Shown here: piece after piece, positions 5,997-13,102 of the stretch
How the letters are laid out: each line of letters starts with the position of its first letter
Position numbering within the stretch: the first letter of the stretch is position 1
Source: Sphingomonadaceae bacterium
GTDB taxonomy: Bacteria > Pseudomonadota > Alphaproteobacteria > Sphingomonadales > Sphingomonadaceae
Length of the DNA stretch: 13,255 nucleotides
NCBI GenBank assembly: GCA_947442095.1
Contig: CANEVG010000052.1
Span: 1-13,255, forward strand
Direction of reading: 5' to 3'
The notes under the pieces: generated by a model
Databases searched by the model: none
The model's input: the letters and a program-made list of their open reading frames with translations, nothing else
What the model was told of the DNA's origin: nothing
Position numbers and translations under genes: made by a program

Positions 5997-7286
5997 TCAG
6001 CGCGAAATGGCCATATCGCCCGAGGTGAAGCCCGGATCGCTTGGCAGATCGGTGTGGCGCGCAAACTCGATGCGCGCGACGGCGCGGGCGTGGACTTCAT
6101 CCGGACCGTCCGCGAGGCGCAGCGTGCGCTGGTGCGCGTAGGCTTGGGCGAGACCGAAATCTTCCGAGACGCCGCCGCCGCCGTGGGCCTGGATCGCATC
6201 GTCGATGATGCGCAGCGCCATGTTGGGGGCCTGCACCTTGATCATCGCGATTTCGAGCGCGGCGGCCTTGTTGCCAACCTTGTCCATCATGTCTGCCGCC
6301 TTTAGGCAGAGCAGGCGCGTCATCTCGATATCGATGCGGGCGCGGGCGATGCGCTCTTCCCAAACGGACTGTTCGGAAATCCGCTTGCCGAAGGCGACGC
6401 GCGACTGGAGGCGGCGGGCCATCTTGCCCAGTGCTTCTTCGGCCACGCCGATGGTGCGCATGCAGTGGTGGATGCGGCCCGGCCCGAGGCGCCCTTGCGC
6501 GATTTCGAACCCGCGCCCTTCGCCGAGCACGACATTGGAAGCGGGCACGCGCACGTTCTCGAGGAGCACTTCCATGTGGCCGTGCGGCGCGTCGTCATAG
6601 CCGAAGACGGGCAGGTGGCGCAGGATGTTCACGCCCGGTGCGTCCATGGGAACGAGGACCTGCGACTGCTGGGCGTGGCGCTTGGCGCTGGTGTCGGTCT
6701 TGCCCATGACGATGGCGATCTTGCAGCGCGGATCGCCAAGGCCCGACGACCACCACTTGCGGCCGTTGATGACGTAATCGTCGCCTTCGCGCACCATGCG
6801 GGTCTCGATGTTGGTCGCGTCTGACGAAGCTACGAGCGGCTCGGTCATCAGGAAAGCGGAGCGGATTTCGCCGTTCATCAGCGGACGCAGCCAGCGTTCC
6901 TTCTGTTCGGCGGTGCCGTAGCGGTGGAACACTTCCATGTTGCCGGTATCAGGCGCGGAGCAGTTGAACACTTCGCTGGCCCACGAGATGCGGCCCATTT
7001 CCTCGGCGCAAAGCGCGTATTCCAAATTGGTGAGACCGGGACCTTCGAACTCGAAGGTTTCGTCCACATGGTGGTGGCCGCTGTTGCGCGGGGGCATGAA
7101 CAGGTTCCAGATGCCGGCGGCCTTGGCGCGTGCTTTCTCTTCCTCGACCACCTGCAGAACCTTCCAGCGGCTGCCGGTGGCTTGCTCGGCCTTGTAGTCC
7201 TTGTGGCGCGGGCGGACGTTGGCCTCGATGAAATCGCGCACGCGGTTGCGCCAGTAGACCTGCCGTTCGTTGGGTTCGAAATCCAT
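5997..7286 (-). CDS. Acyl-CoA dehydrogenase, ACAD10/11 type (LvaC-like)
   Basis: A 429-residue flavoprotein of the acyl-CoA dehydrogenase superfamily. The middle domain has SAFLMTEP (143-150) and INGRKWWSSG (173-182), which contact FAD and substrate. The C-terminal helical domain has RVAFGKRISEQ (296-306) and QAHGGGGVSEDF (367-378). At the catalytic-base site LADGPDEVH places D393 where many family members have Glu in YEGT; an Asp in an ADGPDEVH context is typical of the ACAD10/11 group. In that group the enzyme works with an APH-type kinase to process 4-hydroxyacyl-CoA via a 4-phospho intermediate. The kinase is encoded two genes downstream in the same apparent operon. AGGAG precedes the ATG at a good distance. 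A candidate operator lies 49 bases upstream. A conventional dehydrogenation of an unusual acyl-CoA cannot be excluded. Confidence 0.94.
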   Translation of the reverse strand: MDFEPNERQVYWRNRVRDFIEANVRPRHKDYKAEQATGSRWKVLQVVEEEKARAKAAGIWNLFMPPRNSGHHHVDETFEFEGPGLTNLEYALCAEEMGRISWASEVFNCSAPDTGNMEVFHRYGTAEQKERWLRPLMNGEIRSAFLMTEPLVASSDATNIETRMVREGDDYVINGRKWWSSGLGDPRCKIAIVMGKTDTSAKRHAQQSQVLVPMDAPGVNILRHLPVFGYDDAPHGHMEVLLENVRVPASNVVLGEGRGFEIAQGRLGPGRIHHCMRTIGVAEEALGKMARRLQSRVAFGKRISEQSVWEERIARARIDIEMTRLLCLKAADMMDKVGNKAAALEIAMIKVQAPNMALRIIDDAIQAHGGGGVSEDFGLAQAYAHQRTLRLADGPDEVHARAVARIEFARHTDLPSDPGFTSGDMAISR

Positions 7287-7334
7287 GTTGCTCTCCTGCG
7301 GTGCGGGCTTGCGGCACCGCTCTTGTCTGTTGAT

Positions 7335-7350
7335 TTAATCTCTCGGTTAA
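7335..7350. promoter_or_regulatory. Candidate operator, copy 1 (TTAAYC-TCTC-GRTTAA)
   Basis: The bases TTAATC-TCTC-GGTTAA form a dyad with six-base half-sites and a four-base spacer. It lies in the gap between the SDR and the acyl-CoA dehydrogenase on the minus strand, 49 bases before the dehydrogenase start. A second copy with the same half-site consensus and the same spacer occurs at 8370-8385 ahead of the divergent operon. The size and symmetry suit a dimeric repressor such as a TetR-family protein, but the family is a guess. Confidence 0.6.
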
Positions 7351-7364
7351 ACCTCGCGAGAGAT
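7338..7364. repeat. Inverted repeat overlapping operator copy 1
   Basis: ATCTCTCG (7338-7345) and CGAGAGAT (7357-7364) are perfect inverse copies separated by eleven bases. The second arm, read on the minus strand, gives TTGATC-TCTC-GCG, resembling half of the operator next to it. It may be a weaker second binding site for the same regulator, or an mRNA hairpin. Confidence 0.45.
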
Positions 7365-7378
7365 CAAGCGCGCAATGT

Positions 7379-8230
7379 TCAGGCTGCCGTTTCCGCTGCT
7401 GCTTTCATCTGGCGCAGCGCCTCGAACAGATCGGGCACCTCGGGATCCCACGAATGGCGCGGGCCGATGGTGAGGCCGCCGTCGACGATCAGCGAGGTGC
7501 CGTTGACGAAGCTGGCGGCATCGCTGCAGAGATAAAGCACAGCCTCGCCAATGTCGTTTGGCTGGCCGCCGCGCGCGACGGGCTGGGCGGCCTCGCTCAT
7601 CATCGCGATGGCGCCCTTGGCTTGGGCTTCCAGTTCGGGCGGCACTTCGAGCGAGGTGGTGAAGATGTTGGTGTTGATGAAGCCGGGCTGCACCGCGTTC
7701 ACCCGGATCTGGTACTTGGCGAGATCAGCGGCGGAGGTCTTGGTGAGGTGGAGCACGCCCGCTTTCGCTACAGCATAAGCATTTGGCGAATAGCCGGGGC
7801 CGACGGCGGCGACCGAGGACGTGTTGACGATGGCGGCGCCCTTGCGGCCGATCATGTGCGGCACGGCATAGCGGATCCCGAAGGCGACTGAGCGCAGCAG
7901 CAAGTGCATCGTGCGGTCCCAGCCGTCGGGCTCGATCTCGTCGATGGTCGCCATGTCGCCGCCCGCGCCGGCATTGTTGAACACCGCGTCGATCCCGCCC
8001 GTTTCGGCGGCGGCGCGGTCCATCAGGGCCTTGATCTCTTCGCACCGACAAACATCGCAACGCACCGTTGTCACGCTGCCATTGGAATCGGCGGCGGTTT
8101 TGGCGAGGCCTGCTTCGTCGATATCCGCAGCGTAGACTTTTGCGCCTTCAGCGGCAAACAGCAGTGCCGTTGCCCGCCCGATGCCCGATGCTGCGCCGGT
8201 GACGACGACCGTCTTGTCCTGAAATCGCAT
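7379..8230 (-). CDS. SDR family oxidoreductase (NAD-type)
   Basis: A 283-residue classical short-chain dehydrogenase/reductase, expected to interconvert a hydroxyl and a ketone on the pathway substrate. It has the nucleotide-binding TGAASGIG (11-18), an acidic D36 after the second strand that favours NAD(H), NNAG (85-88), catalytic Ser near 139 in VNTSSVAAVG, and Y152-xxx-K156. The C-terminus is about 25 residues longer than a minimal SDR (RHSWDPEVPDLFEALRQMK). GGAGA lies shortly before the ATG. It appears to be the first gene of the minus-strand operon, divergent from the acyl-CoA dehydrogenase pair across 170 bases. In the levulinate pathway an SDR (LvaD) makes the 4-hydroxyacyl-CoA from the 4-keto form. 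A similar role is possible but not shown. Confidence 0.95.
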   Translation of the reverse strand: MRFQDKTVVVTGAASGIGRATALLFAAEGAKVYAADIDEAGLAKTAADSNGSVTTVRCDVCRCEEIKALMDRAAAETGGIDAVFNNAGAGGDMATIDEIEPDGWDRTMHLLLRSVAFGIRYAVPHMIGRKGAAIVNTSSVAAVGPGYSPNAYAVAKAGVLHLTKTSAADLAKYQIRVNAVQPGFINTNIFTTSLEVPPELEAQAKGAIAMMSEAAQPVARGGQPNDIGEAVLYLCSDAASFVNGTSLIVDGGLTIGPRHSWDPEVPDLFEALRQMKAAAETAA

Positions 8231-8346
8231 CCTGTCTCTCCATCGTACTTCTTTGCGGCAAGCTTAGGCCGATGCGCCCCTTCGTCAATGCCGATCGGCT
8301 TTACGCTACGGCACTGGGGGGCAGCGGAAGCCGCAGAAATCGGCGC

Positions 8347-8376
8347 TTGCCAGCATGCTGCGAGTCGCCTTAACCT
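8347..8376 (+). promoter_or_regulatory. Possible promoter of the plus-strand operon
   Basis: TTGCCA (8347-8352) resembles a -35 box. TAACCT (8371-8376), eighteen bases further on, is a weak -10 match. The proposed -10 lies inside operator copy 2, so a bound repressor would block it. Alphaproteobacterial promoters are degenerate, and this assignment is tentative. Confidence 0.3.
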
Positions 8377-8385
8377 CTCGATTAA
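8370..8385. promoter_or_regulatory. Candidate operator, copy 2 (TTAAYC-TCTC-GRTTAA)
   Basis: TTAACC-TCTC-GATTAA is the partner of the site at 7335-7350. The dyad ends right beside the ribosome binding site (GAGAGGAG, 8386-8393) of the ATG at 8401. Bases 8374-8391 also pair as CCTCTC/GAGAGG, so the mRNA could form a small hairpin that hides the ribosome binding site if transcription starts upstream. Its location fits direct control of the acyl-CoA dehydrogenase-SDR-lactonase operon. Confidence 0.6.
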
Positions 8386-8400
8386 GAGAGGAGCCAATAC

Positions 8401-9561
8401 ATGTCAGATCTGGAGGCGTTTCGCGCTGAAATCCGCACGTGGATCGAGGCGAACTGCCCGGCCGAGATGCGCCGACCCGTGCAGGACGAAAGCGATATCT
8501 GCTGGGGCGGACGCAATTTCGTGTTCAAGAACGATGCGCAGAAGGCCTGGATGGAGGTCTGCGCGGCCAAGGGCTACACCGTGGCGGACTGGCCCAAGGC
8601 TTACGGCGGCGCGGGGCTGAGCCCGGCGGAGGCCAAGGTGTGGCGCGAGGAACTGGCGTGTGCCGGGGCGCGGCCGCCGCTTTCAAGCTTTGGCATCTGG
8701 ATGCTCGGGCCGGCACTGCTCAAGTTCGGCACCGAGGAGCAGAAGGCGCACTACCTGAACCAGATCGCACGCGGCGAGATTCGCTGGTGCCAGGGCTATT
8801 CGGAGCCGGGTTCAGGTTCGGACCTCGTCTCGCTCCAGACCTTCGGCGAGGATAACGGCGACCACTGGGTCGTCAACGGCCAGAAAATCTGGACCAGCTA
8901 TGCCGACAAGGCCGACTGGATCTTCTGTCTGGTCCGCACCGACAAGGCGAACACCTACCAGGGCATCTCGTTCCTGCTGTTCGACATGACGACCCCGGGC
9001 GTAACGACCAAGCCGATCAAGCTGATCAGCGGCAATTCGCCGTTCTGCGAGACGTTCTTCGACAATGTCGTGGTGCCCAAGGCGCAGATCGTTGGCCAAC
9101 TCAACCGAGGCTGGGACGTGGCGAAGTATCTGCTGGGCCATGAGCGCGAGATGATCTCGGGCGCAGGCGACGGCGGGCAGACGAGCGCGATCGGCAACGT
9201 GCTGAGGCGCAGCGGGCTGCAAGACCCGATGCTGCGCGCGGAGTTGGCGCAGTTCGATATCGACGCGCTGGCTTTTGCGGCGTGCGGCGAGAAGTTCCTC
9301 GACGAGATCAAGGTGGGCAAGGCGCATCCCGCGCAGCCCAACATGATGAAATATGCCGGGACCGAGCTCAACAAACGCCGACACGAACTGCTGATGGCGG
9401 CGGGCGGCAGCACGGCACTGGAGTGGGACAGCGAGGAAACGCGCGGCGGGGCTGCTGCGCGCTCATGGCTGCGTACCAAGGCCAATTCGATCGAAGGCGG
9501 CACGAGCGAGGTCATGCTCAACGTTGTCGCCAAGCGCATTCTCGAGCTGCCGGGGGCCTGA
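8401..9561 (+). CDS. Acyl-CoA dehydrogenase, large (catalytic) subunit of a likely heteromer
   Basis: A 386-residue acyl-CoA dehydrogenase predicted to introduce a double bond into an acyl-CoA using FAD. WCQGYSEPGSGSDL (129-142) and VVNGQKIWTSYAD (157-169) are the flavin and substrate segments. SIEGGTSEVMLNVVAKRIL (363-381) carries the likely catalytic base E365, in the place of the usual YEGT glutamate. The next gene, four bases downstream, encodes a second acyl-CoA dehydrogenase-like chain. This paired arrangement is known from the FadE heteromers of actinobacterial steroid side-chain degradation and from related pairs in proteobacteria. The ribosome binding site GAGAGGAG is strong, and operator copy 2 sits directly in front of it. 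The actual substrate (steroid side chain, terpenoid, branched or cyclic acid) cannot be read here. Confidence 0.95.
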   Translation: MSDLEAFRAEIRTWIEANCPAEMRRPVQDESDICWGGRNFVFKNDAQKAWMEVCAAKGYTVADWPKAYGGAGLSPAEAKVWREELACAGARPPLSSFGIWMLGPALLKFGTEEQKAHYLNQIARGEIRWCQGYSEPGSGSDLVSLQTFGEDNGDHWVVNGQKIWTSYADKADWIFCLVRTDKANTYQGISFLLFDMTTPGVTTKPIKLISGNSPFCETFFDNVVVPKAQIVGQLNRGWDVAKYLLGHEREMISGAGDGGQTSAIGNVLRRSGLQDPMLRAELAQFDIDALAFAACGEKFLDEIKVGKAHPAQPNMMKYAGTELNKRRHELLMAAGGSTALEWDSEETRGGAAARSWLRTKANSIEGGTSEVMLNVVAKRILELPGA

Positions 9562-9565
9562 CATC

Positions 9566-10705
9566 ATGCCGCTGTACCACACCGAAGATCAGGCCATGCT
9601 GGCCAATAGCGTCAGCGGCTTCATGGCCGACGAGGGCGGAATCAAGAAGCAGCTGCGCCACTGGCGCGATACCCATTGCAAGGATGGTTTCGGCCACGGC
9701 CTGTGGAAGCAGTTTGCGGAAATGGGCCTCACCGGCATGCTCGCCGCCGAGGAGGATGGCGGGCTGGCGATGGGGCATGTGGAAGCCGGGATCGTGCTCG
9801 CAGAGATCGGCCGCAACCTGACGCCCTCGCCGTTCCTGACCACCGCGGTGATGGGCGTGACCGCGCTTTCGGGCGGATCGGCGGACTTGCGCGGGCGCTG
9901 GCTGCCGGGTGTGATCGCGGGGGAGAGCGTGCTGGCGGTCGCGGTCGATGAAGGCGCGAAGCACCGACCCGAGCGGATCGCCTGCCTTGCGACACGCGCC
10001 GGCAATGGCTTCCGCTTGACGGGCAAAAAGGACTTCGTGGTGCAGGGCGCTTCGGCCGATGCGCTGATCGTGGCGGCACGGACATCGGGCAGCGACAGCG
10101 ATGCGGACGGCGTGACGCTGTTTGCCGTGCCGAAGAATGCGGCGGGGATCACGCACAATTCGGTCCGGCTGGTCGATAGCGCGATGGCGAGCCATGTGAC
10201 CTTTGACGGTGTGGAGCTGGATGGCGACTGCGTGATCGGAGAGGTCGATGGCGGGCGCACCCTGCTGAACAAGGTGCTCAGCGCCGGGCGCATTGGCGCG
10301 GCGGCGGAGCAGACCGGCGTGGCGGCGGGCGCGTTCGGCATGACGACAACGTACCTCAAAACCCGAAAGCAGTTCGGCAAGCTGATTGGCGAGTTTCAGG
10401 CGCTGCAGCACCGCGCGGCGCATCTCTATTCGGAGATCGAGATTGCCGAGGCGGTGGTGCTGAAAGCGCAGCAACTGCTCGATGGCGGTTCGGAGCGGGC
10501 GGAGCTCATGGTTTCGGCGGCCAAGGCCAAGGCGGCGCGCGTGTGCAATCTGGCGGTGCGCGAGGGCGTACAGATGCACGGCGGGGTGGGCATGACCGAC
10601 GAATATGACATCGGGCTCTACATGAAGCGCGAGCGCGCGCTGACCGAGTTCATGGGCGATGCCAACTACCACGCCGAACGCGTCGCGCAGCTTAGCGGTT
10701 ATTAA
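9566..10705 (+). CDS. Acyl-CoA dehydrogenase-like, small subunit lacking the usual catalytic Glu
   Basis: A 379-residue acyl-CoA dehydrogenase relative, probably the structural or FAD-binding partner of the preceding protein. C-terminal hallmarks are intact: TRKQFGKLIGEFQALQHRAA (266-285) and QMHGGVGMTDEYDIGLYMKR (336-355). At the active-base site EFMGDANYH replaces YEGT, so there is no equivalent glutamate, as expected of the non-catalytic chain in heteromeric enzymes. The middle domain (about 120-230) is more divergent, with a short LTGKKDFVVQGASAD segment. I chose ATG at 9566 over the in-frame ATG at 9524 because the latter lies inside the upstream gene. It lies four bases after that gene's stop and eleven bases before the next gene, so the three are surely co-transcribed. 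Confidence 0.94.
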   Translation: MPLYHTEDQAMLANSVSGFMADEGGIKKQLRHWRDTHCKDGFGHGLWKQFAEMGLTGMLAAEEDGGLAMGHVEAGIVLAEIGRNLTPSPFLTTAVMGVTALSGGSADLRGRWLPGVIAGESVLAVAVDEGAKHRPERIACLATRAGNGFRLTGKKDFVVQGASADALIVAARTSGSDSDADGVTLFAVPKNAAGITHNSVRLVDSAMASHVTFDGVELDGDCVIGEVDGGRTLLNKVLSAGRIGAAAEQTGVAAGAFGMTTTYLKTRKQFGKLIGEFQALQHRAAHLYSEIEIAEAVVLKAQQLLDGGSERAELMVSAAKAKAARVCNLAVREGVQMHGGVGMTDEYDIGLYMKRERALTEFMGDANYHAERVAQLSGY

Positions 10706-10716
10706 GGAACAGACAG

Positions 10717-11517
10717 ATGGATTTTGCCAAGCTTTTCAGCCTTGAAGGCCGCGTTGCGGTGGTGACGGGCGGTTCGCGCGGGATCGGCCGGATGATTGCG
10801 GAAGGGTTCATCGCAGCAGGCTGCGCGCGGGTCTATATCACCGCGCGCAAGGCTGCTGTTGTGGAAGAGACTGCGGCCGAACTCGGGCCGAACTGCATCG
10901 CGCTGCCCGGCGATATCTCGACCTTCGCGGGGATCGAGGCGCTGGCCGAGGATTTGGCGCAGCGCGAGAGCCACATCGATATCCTCGTCAACAACGCGGG
11001 CGTGGCCTGGGGCGCGGAGTTCGACGATTTCCCGGAAATGGGCTGGGACAAGGTGATGAACCTCAACGTCAAGACGCCGTTTTTCCTGACGCAGAAGCTG
11101 CACGCGCTGCTCAAGGCGGGAGCGGTGAGCCAGGCGGCCAAGGTCATCAACATCGCCTCGGTCGACGGTCTGCGCGTCAACCCGTGGGAGACCTACAGCT
11201 ATCAGGCCTCGAAAGCCGCGCTGGTGCACCTGACCCGCCGCATGGCGGCGCGGCTGATCAAGGACAACATCGTCGTCAACGCGATCTGTCCGGGTGCGTT
11301 TGCGTCTGAAATGAACAAGGCGGCGGCGAACAATCCCGAAGCATCGGCGCGCGGCATCCCATCGAAGCGCATCGGCAATCTGGAGGACATGGCCGGCGGC
11401 GCGATCTTCCTCGCCAGCCGCGCGGGCGACTATGTGGTCGGCACGCCGCTGCCGATCGATGGCGGCATCGTGAACGCCTATATCCCCGAAGGCCATATCA
11501 ACCCGCTGGGCGAGTGA
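10717..11517 (+). CDS. SDR family oxidoreductase (RhlG-like, probable NADP type)
   Basis: A 266-residue classical SDR. It carries TGGSRGIG (17-24), NNAG (92-95), Ser148 and Y162-xxx-K166. The second strand ends YITARK, with a basic Arg instead of an acidic residue, which favours NADP(H). The N-terminus DFAKLFSLEGRVAVVTGGSR resembles RhlG-like beta-ketoacyl reductases and related enzymes, which act on 3-keto/3-hydroxy acyl groups. The role here is probably oxidation or reduction of a hydroxyacyl or keto intermediate made by the dehydrogenase pair. AAGGA stands nine bases before the ATG and overlaps the stop of the preceding gene. The downstream lactonase gene follows at once. The cofactor type differs from the SDR at 7379-8230, so the two are unlikely to be redundant. 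Confidence 0.95.
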   Translation: MDFAKLFSLEGRVAVVTGGSRGIGRMIAEGFIAAGCARVYITARKAAVVEETAAELGPNCIALPGDISTFAGIEALAEDLAQRESHIDILVNNAGVAWGAEFDDFPEMGWDKVMNLNVKTPFFLTQKLHALLKAGAVSQAAKVINIASVDGLRVNPWETYSYQASKAALVHLTRRMAARLIKDNIVVNAICPGAFASEMNKAAANNPEASARGIPSKRIGNLEDMAGGAIFLASRAGDYVVGTPLPIDGGIVNAYIPEGHINPLGE

Positions 11518-11522
11518 GCGCC

Positions 11523-12404
11523 ATGTCTCGCAGCGCGCGCCAACTCGCCGACGGCTTCCACTTCGGCGAGGGGCCGCGCTGGCATGAGGGGCGGCTGTGG
11601 TTCAGCGATTTCTACAGCAAGACGATCCGCTCGGTGGACCTTGCGGGCAATCACCGGATCGAGCTGATGCTGGACGACCAGCCTTCGGGGCTGGGGTGGA
11701 TGCCCGATGGTTCGCTGCTGTTTGTTGCGATGCGCAAACGGCAAGTGTGGCGGCGGCATGGGGATGGCAGCCTTGCGCTGCATGCCGATCTGAGCGCGCT
11801 GACGGCGCATCTGTGCAACGACATGGTGGTGGACGCCGAGGGCCGGGCCTATGTCGGCAACTTCGGCTTCGATCTCGATCATGAGCTGCGCGCGCGGGGT
11901 GTGGAATCGGTGCTCGCCGATCATCCCAGGACCAATCTGGTGCTGGTGCAGCCGGACGGCGCGGTTTCGGTCGCGGCGCCGGACATGAGCTTTCCCAATG
12001 GCAGTGTGATCACGCCCGATGGCAAGATGCTGATCGTGGGCGAGACTTTGGGCGCGCGGCTGACGGCGTTCGATATCGACGCAAATGGGGCGTTGTCGGG
12101 CCGCCGGGTATGGGCCAGGACCATGCCGCGCGTGCCCGATGGCATTGCGCTCGATGCGGATGGCGCGATCTGGATCGCGAACCCGCTCGCGCCGGAATGC
12201 GCCCGGATTGACGAAGGCGGGGCAGTGCTGGAGGTGGTCTCGACCGGCGCAATGCCGTGTTACGCGTGCATGCTCGGCGGGCCTGAGAGGCGACACTTGT
12301 TCATGCTCTGCGCGCCGAGCAGCGATGCCGAAGTGGCGTCGAGCGCGGCCAAGGGCGTGTTGCTGGTAGCCGAGGTGGATTCGCCGGGGGCTGGGCGGCC
12401 CTAG
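11523..12404 (+). CDS. SMP-30/gluconolactonase/LRE family lactonase
   Basis: A 293-residue six-bladed beta-propeller hydrolase of the SMP-30 family, which opens lactone rings using a bound divalent metal. The expected metal ligands are present: E16 in FGEGPRW, N99 in LCNDM, N159 in SFPNGS, and D206 in RVPDGIALD. Each sits in its family context, so the enzyme should be active. There is no signal peptide, so it is probably cytoplasmic. An alternative GTG start at 11514 overlaps the stop of the SDR gene (GTGA) and would add three residues (the first read as Met, then Ser-Ala). Neither start has a strong ribosome binding site, and coupling to the SDR gene is likely. The stop TAG is shared in CTAG (12401-12404) with the stop of gmk on the other strand. 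Substrate unknown; a lactone feeding a hydroxy-acid pathway is an attractive inference. Confidence 0.92.
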   Translation: MSRSARQLADGFHFGEGPRWHEGRLWFSDFYSKTIRSVDLAGNHRIELMLDDQPSGLGWMPDGSLLFVAMRKRQVWRRHGDGSLALHADLSALTAHLCNDMVVDAEGRAYVGNFGFDLDHELRARGVESVLADHPRTNLVLVQPDGAVSVAAPDMSFPNGSVITPDGKMLIVGETLGARLTAFDIDANGALSGRRVWARTMPRVPDGIALDADGAIWIANPLAPECARIDEGGAVLEVVSTGAMPCYACMLGGPERRHLFMLCAPSSDAEVASSAAKGVLLVAEVDSPGAGRP

Positions 12405-13078
12405 CCCCGCGTCAGTTCACGCACGAAGTCGATAAGGCCGGTCTGGCGGGTGCGGCGCATGCGTTCGGCAGCGAGGATTTCGCGCACCTTCTGGAAGCAC
12501 ACGTCCACGTCGTCGTTGATGACGACATAGTCATAGCCGTCCCAGTGGCTGATTTCGGCCTGCGCGCGGGCCATGCGCGCGGCGATGACTTCGGCGCTGT
12601 CGGTGCCGCGACCCACAAGGCGGCGGCTCAGTTCATCGAGGCTCGGCGGCAGGATGAACACGCGTACCACGTCGGCCTGCGCCTTCTGGTAAAGCTGCTG
12701 CGTGCCCTGCCAGTCGATGTCGAACAGGTAATCGAGCCCCTGCTTGAGCCCGGCGCGGATCTGGCCTTTGGGCGTGCCATAGCTGTGGCCGAACACGGTC
12801 GCCCATTCGAAGAATTCGTTTTGCTCAACCATTTCATTGAACCGCGCCTGATCGACGAAGTGGTAGTCCTTCCCGTCAACCTCGCCGGGCCGCGTCGGGC
12901 GCGTGGTGGCGGAAACCGAAACGTGGAGCGCGGCGTCATGCGCCAGCAGTTTGCGCGCGATGGTGGTTTTGCCTGCGCCCGAGGGCGAGGACAGGATGAA
13001 CATAAGCCCCCGGCGGTGGAGCGTGTCCTGATCTTGCGGGGGCGTTGCTTGCGGGAGCGGGACGGGCGCGTCGGTCAT
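12401..13078 (-). CDS. gmk: Guanylate kinase
   Basis: Guanylate kinase converts GMP (and dGMP) to GDP with ATP in the cytoplasm, an essential step of nucleotide metabolism. The 225-residue product has the P-loop SSPSGAGKTT (30-39), the GMP-binding stretch SVSATTRPTRPGEVDGKDYH (54-73), EFFEWATVFGHSYGTPKG (88-105), and the lid region beginning RRLVGRGTDSAEVI. The first 22 residues, PVPLPQATPPQDQDTLHRR and its neighbours, are a low-complexity extension beyond the usual start of the fold. An internal start at M26 is therefore conceivable, but it would cut close to the first strand. No clear Shine-Dalgarno precedes 13078. This housekeeping gene marks the edge of the catabolic cluster and converges on it with a four-base overlap of stop codons. 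Confidence 0.97.
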   Translation of the reverse strand: MTDAPVPLPQATPPQDQDTLHRRGLMFILSSPSGAGKTTIARKLLAHDAALHVSVSATTRPTRPGEVDGKDYHFVDQARFNEMVEQNEFFEWATVFGHSYGTPKGQIRAGLKQGLDYLFDIDWQGTQQLYQKAQADVVRVFILPPSLDELSRRLVGRGTDSAEVIAARMARAQAEISHWDGYDYVVINDDVDVCFQKVREILAAERMRRTRQTGLIDFVRELTRG

Positions 13079-13102
13079 GTGCGCTGTTGGCGCAGGGCAG
13101 GG

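Noticed and set aside
4856..6199. Longer start for the alcohol dehydrogenase (447 residues)
   Set aside because: The extra 84 residues overlap the upstream dehydrogenase gene and are Ser/Arg/Ala shadow sequence. The ATG at 5947 has a ribosome binding site and begins the family-typical MKAAVLEKAG.
9518..10672. A 384-codon minus-strand open frame
   Set aside because: It is antisense to the small acyl-CoA dehydrogenase subunit, with His/Arg-rich shadow composition and no recognisable motif.
10702..12296. Two long minus-strand open frames opposite the SDR and lactonase genes
   Set aside because: The plus-strand genes have complete catalytic motifs. The antisense frames have none and lack ribosome binding sites.
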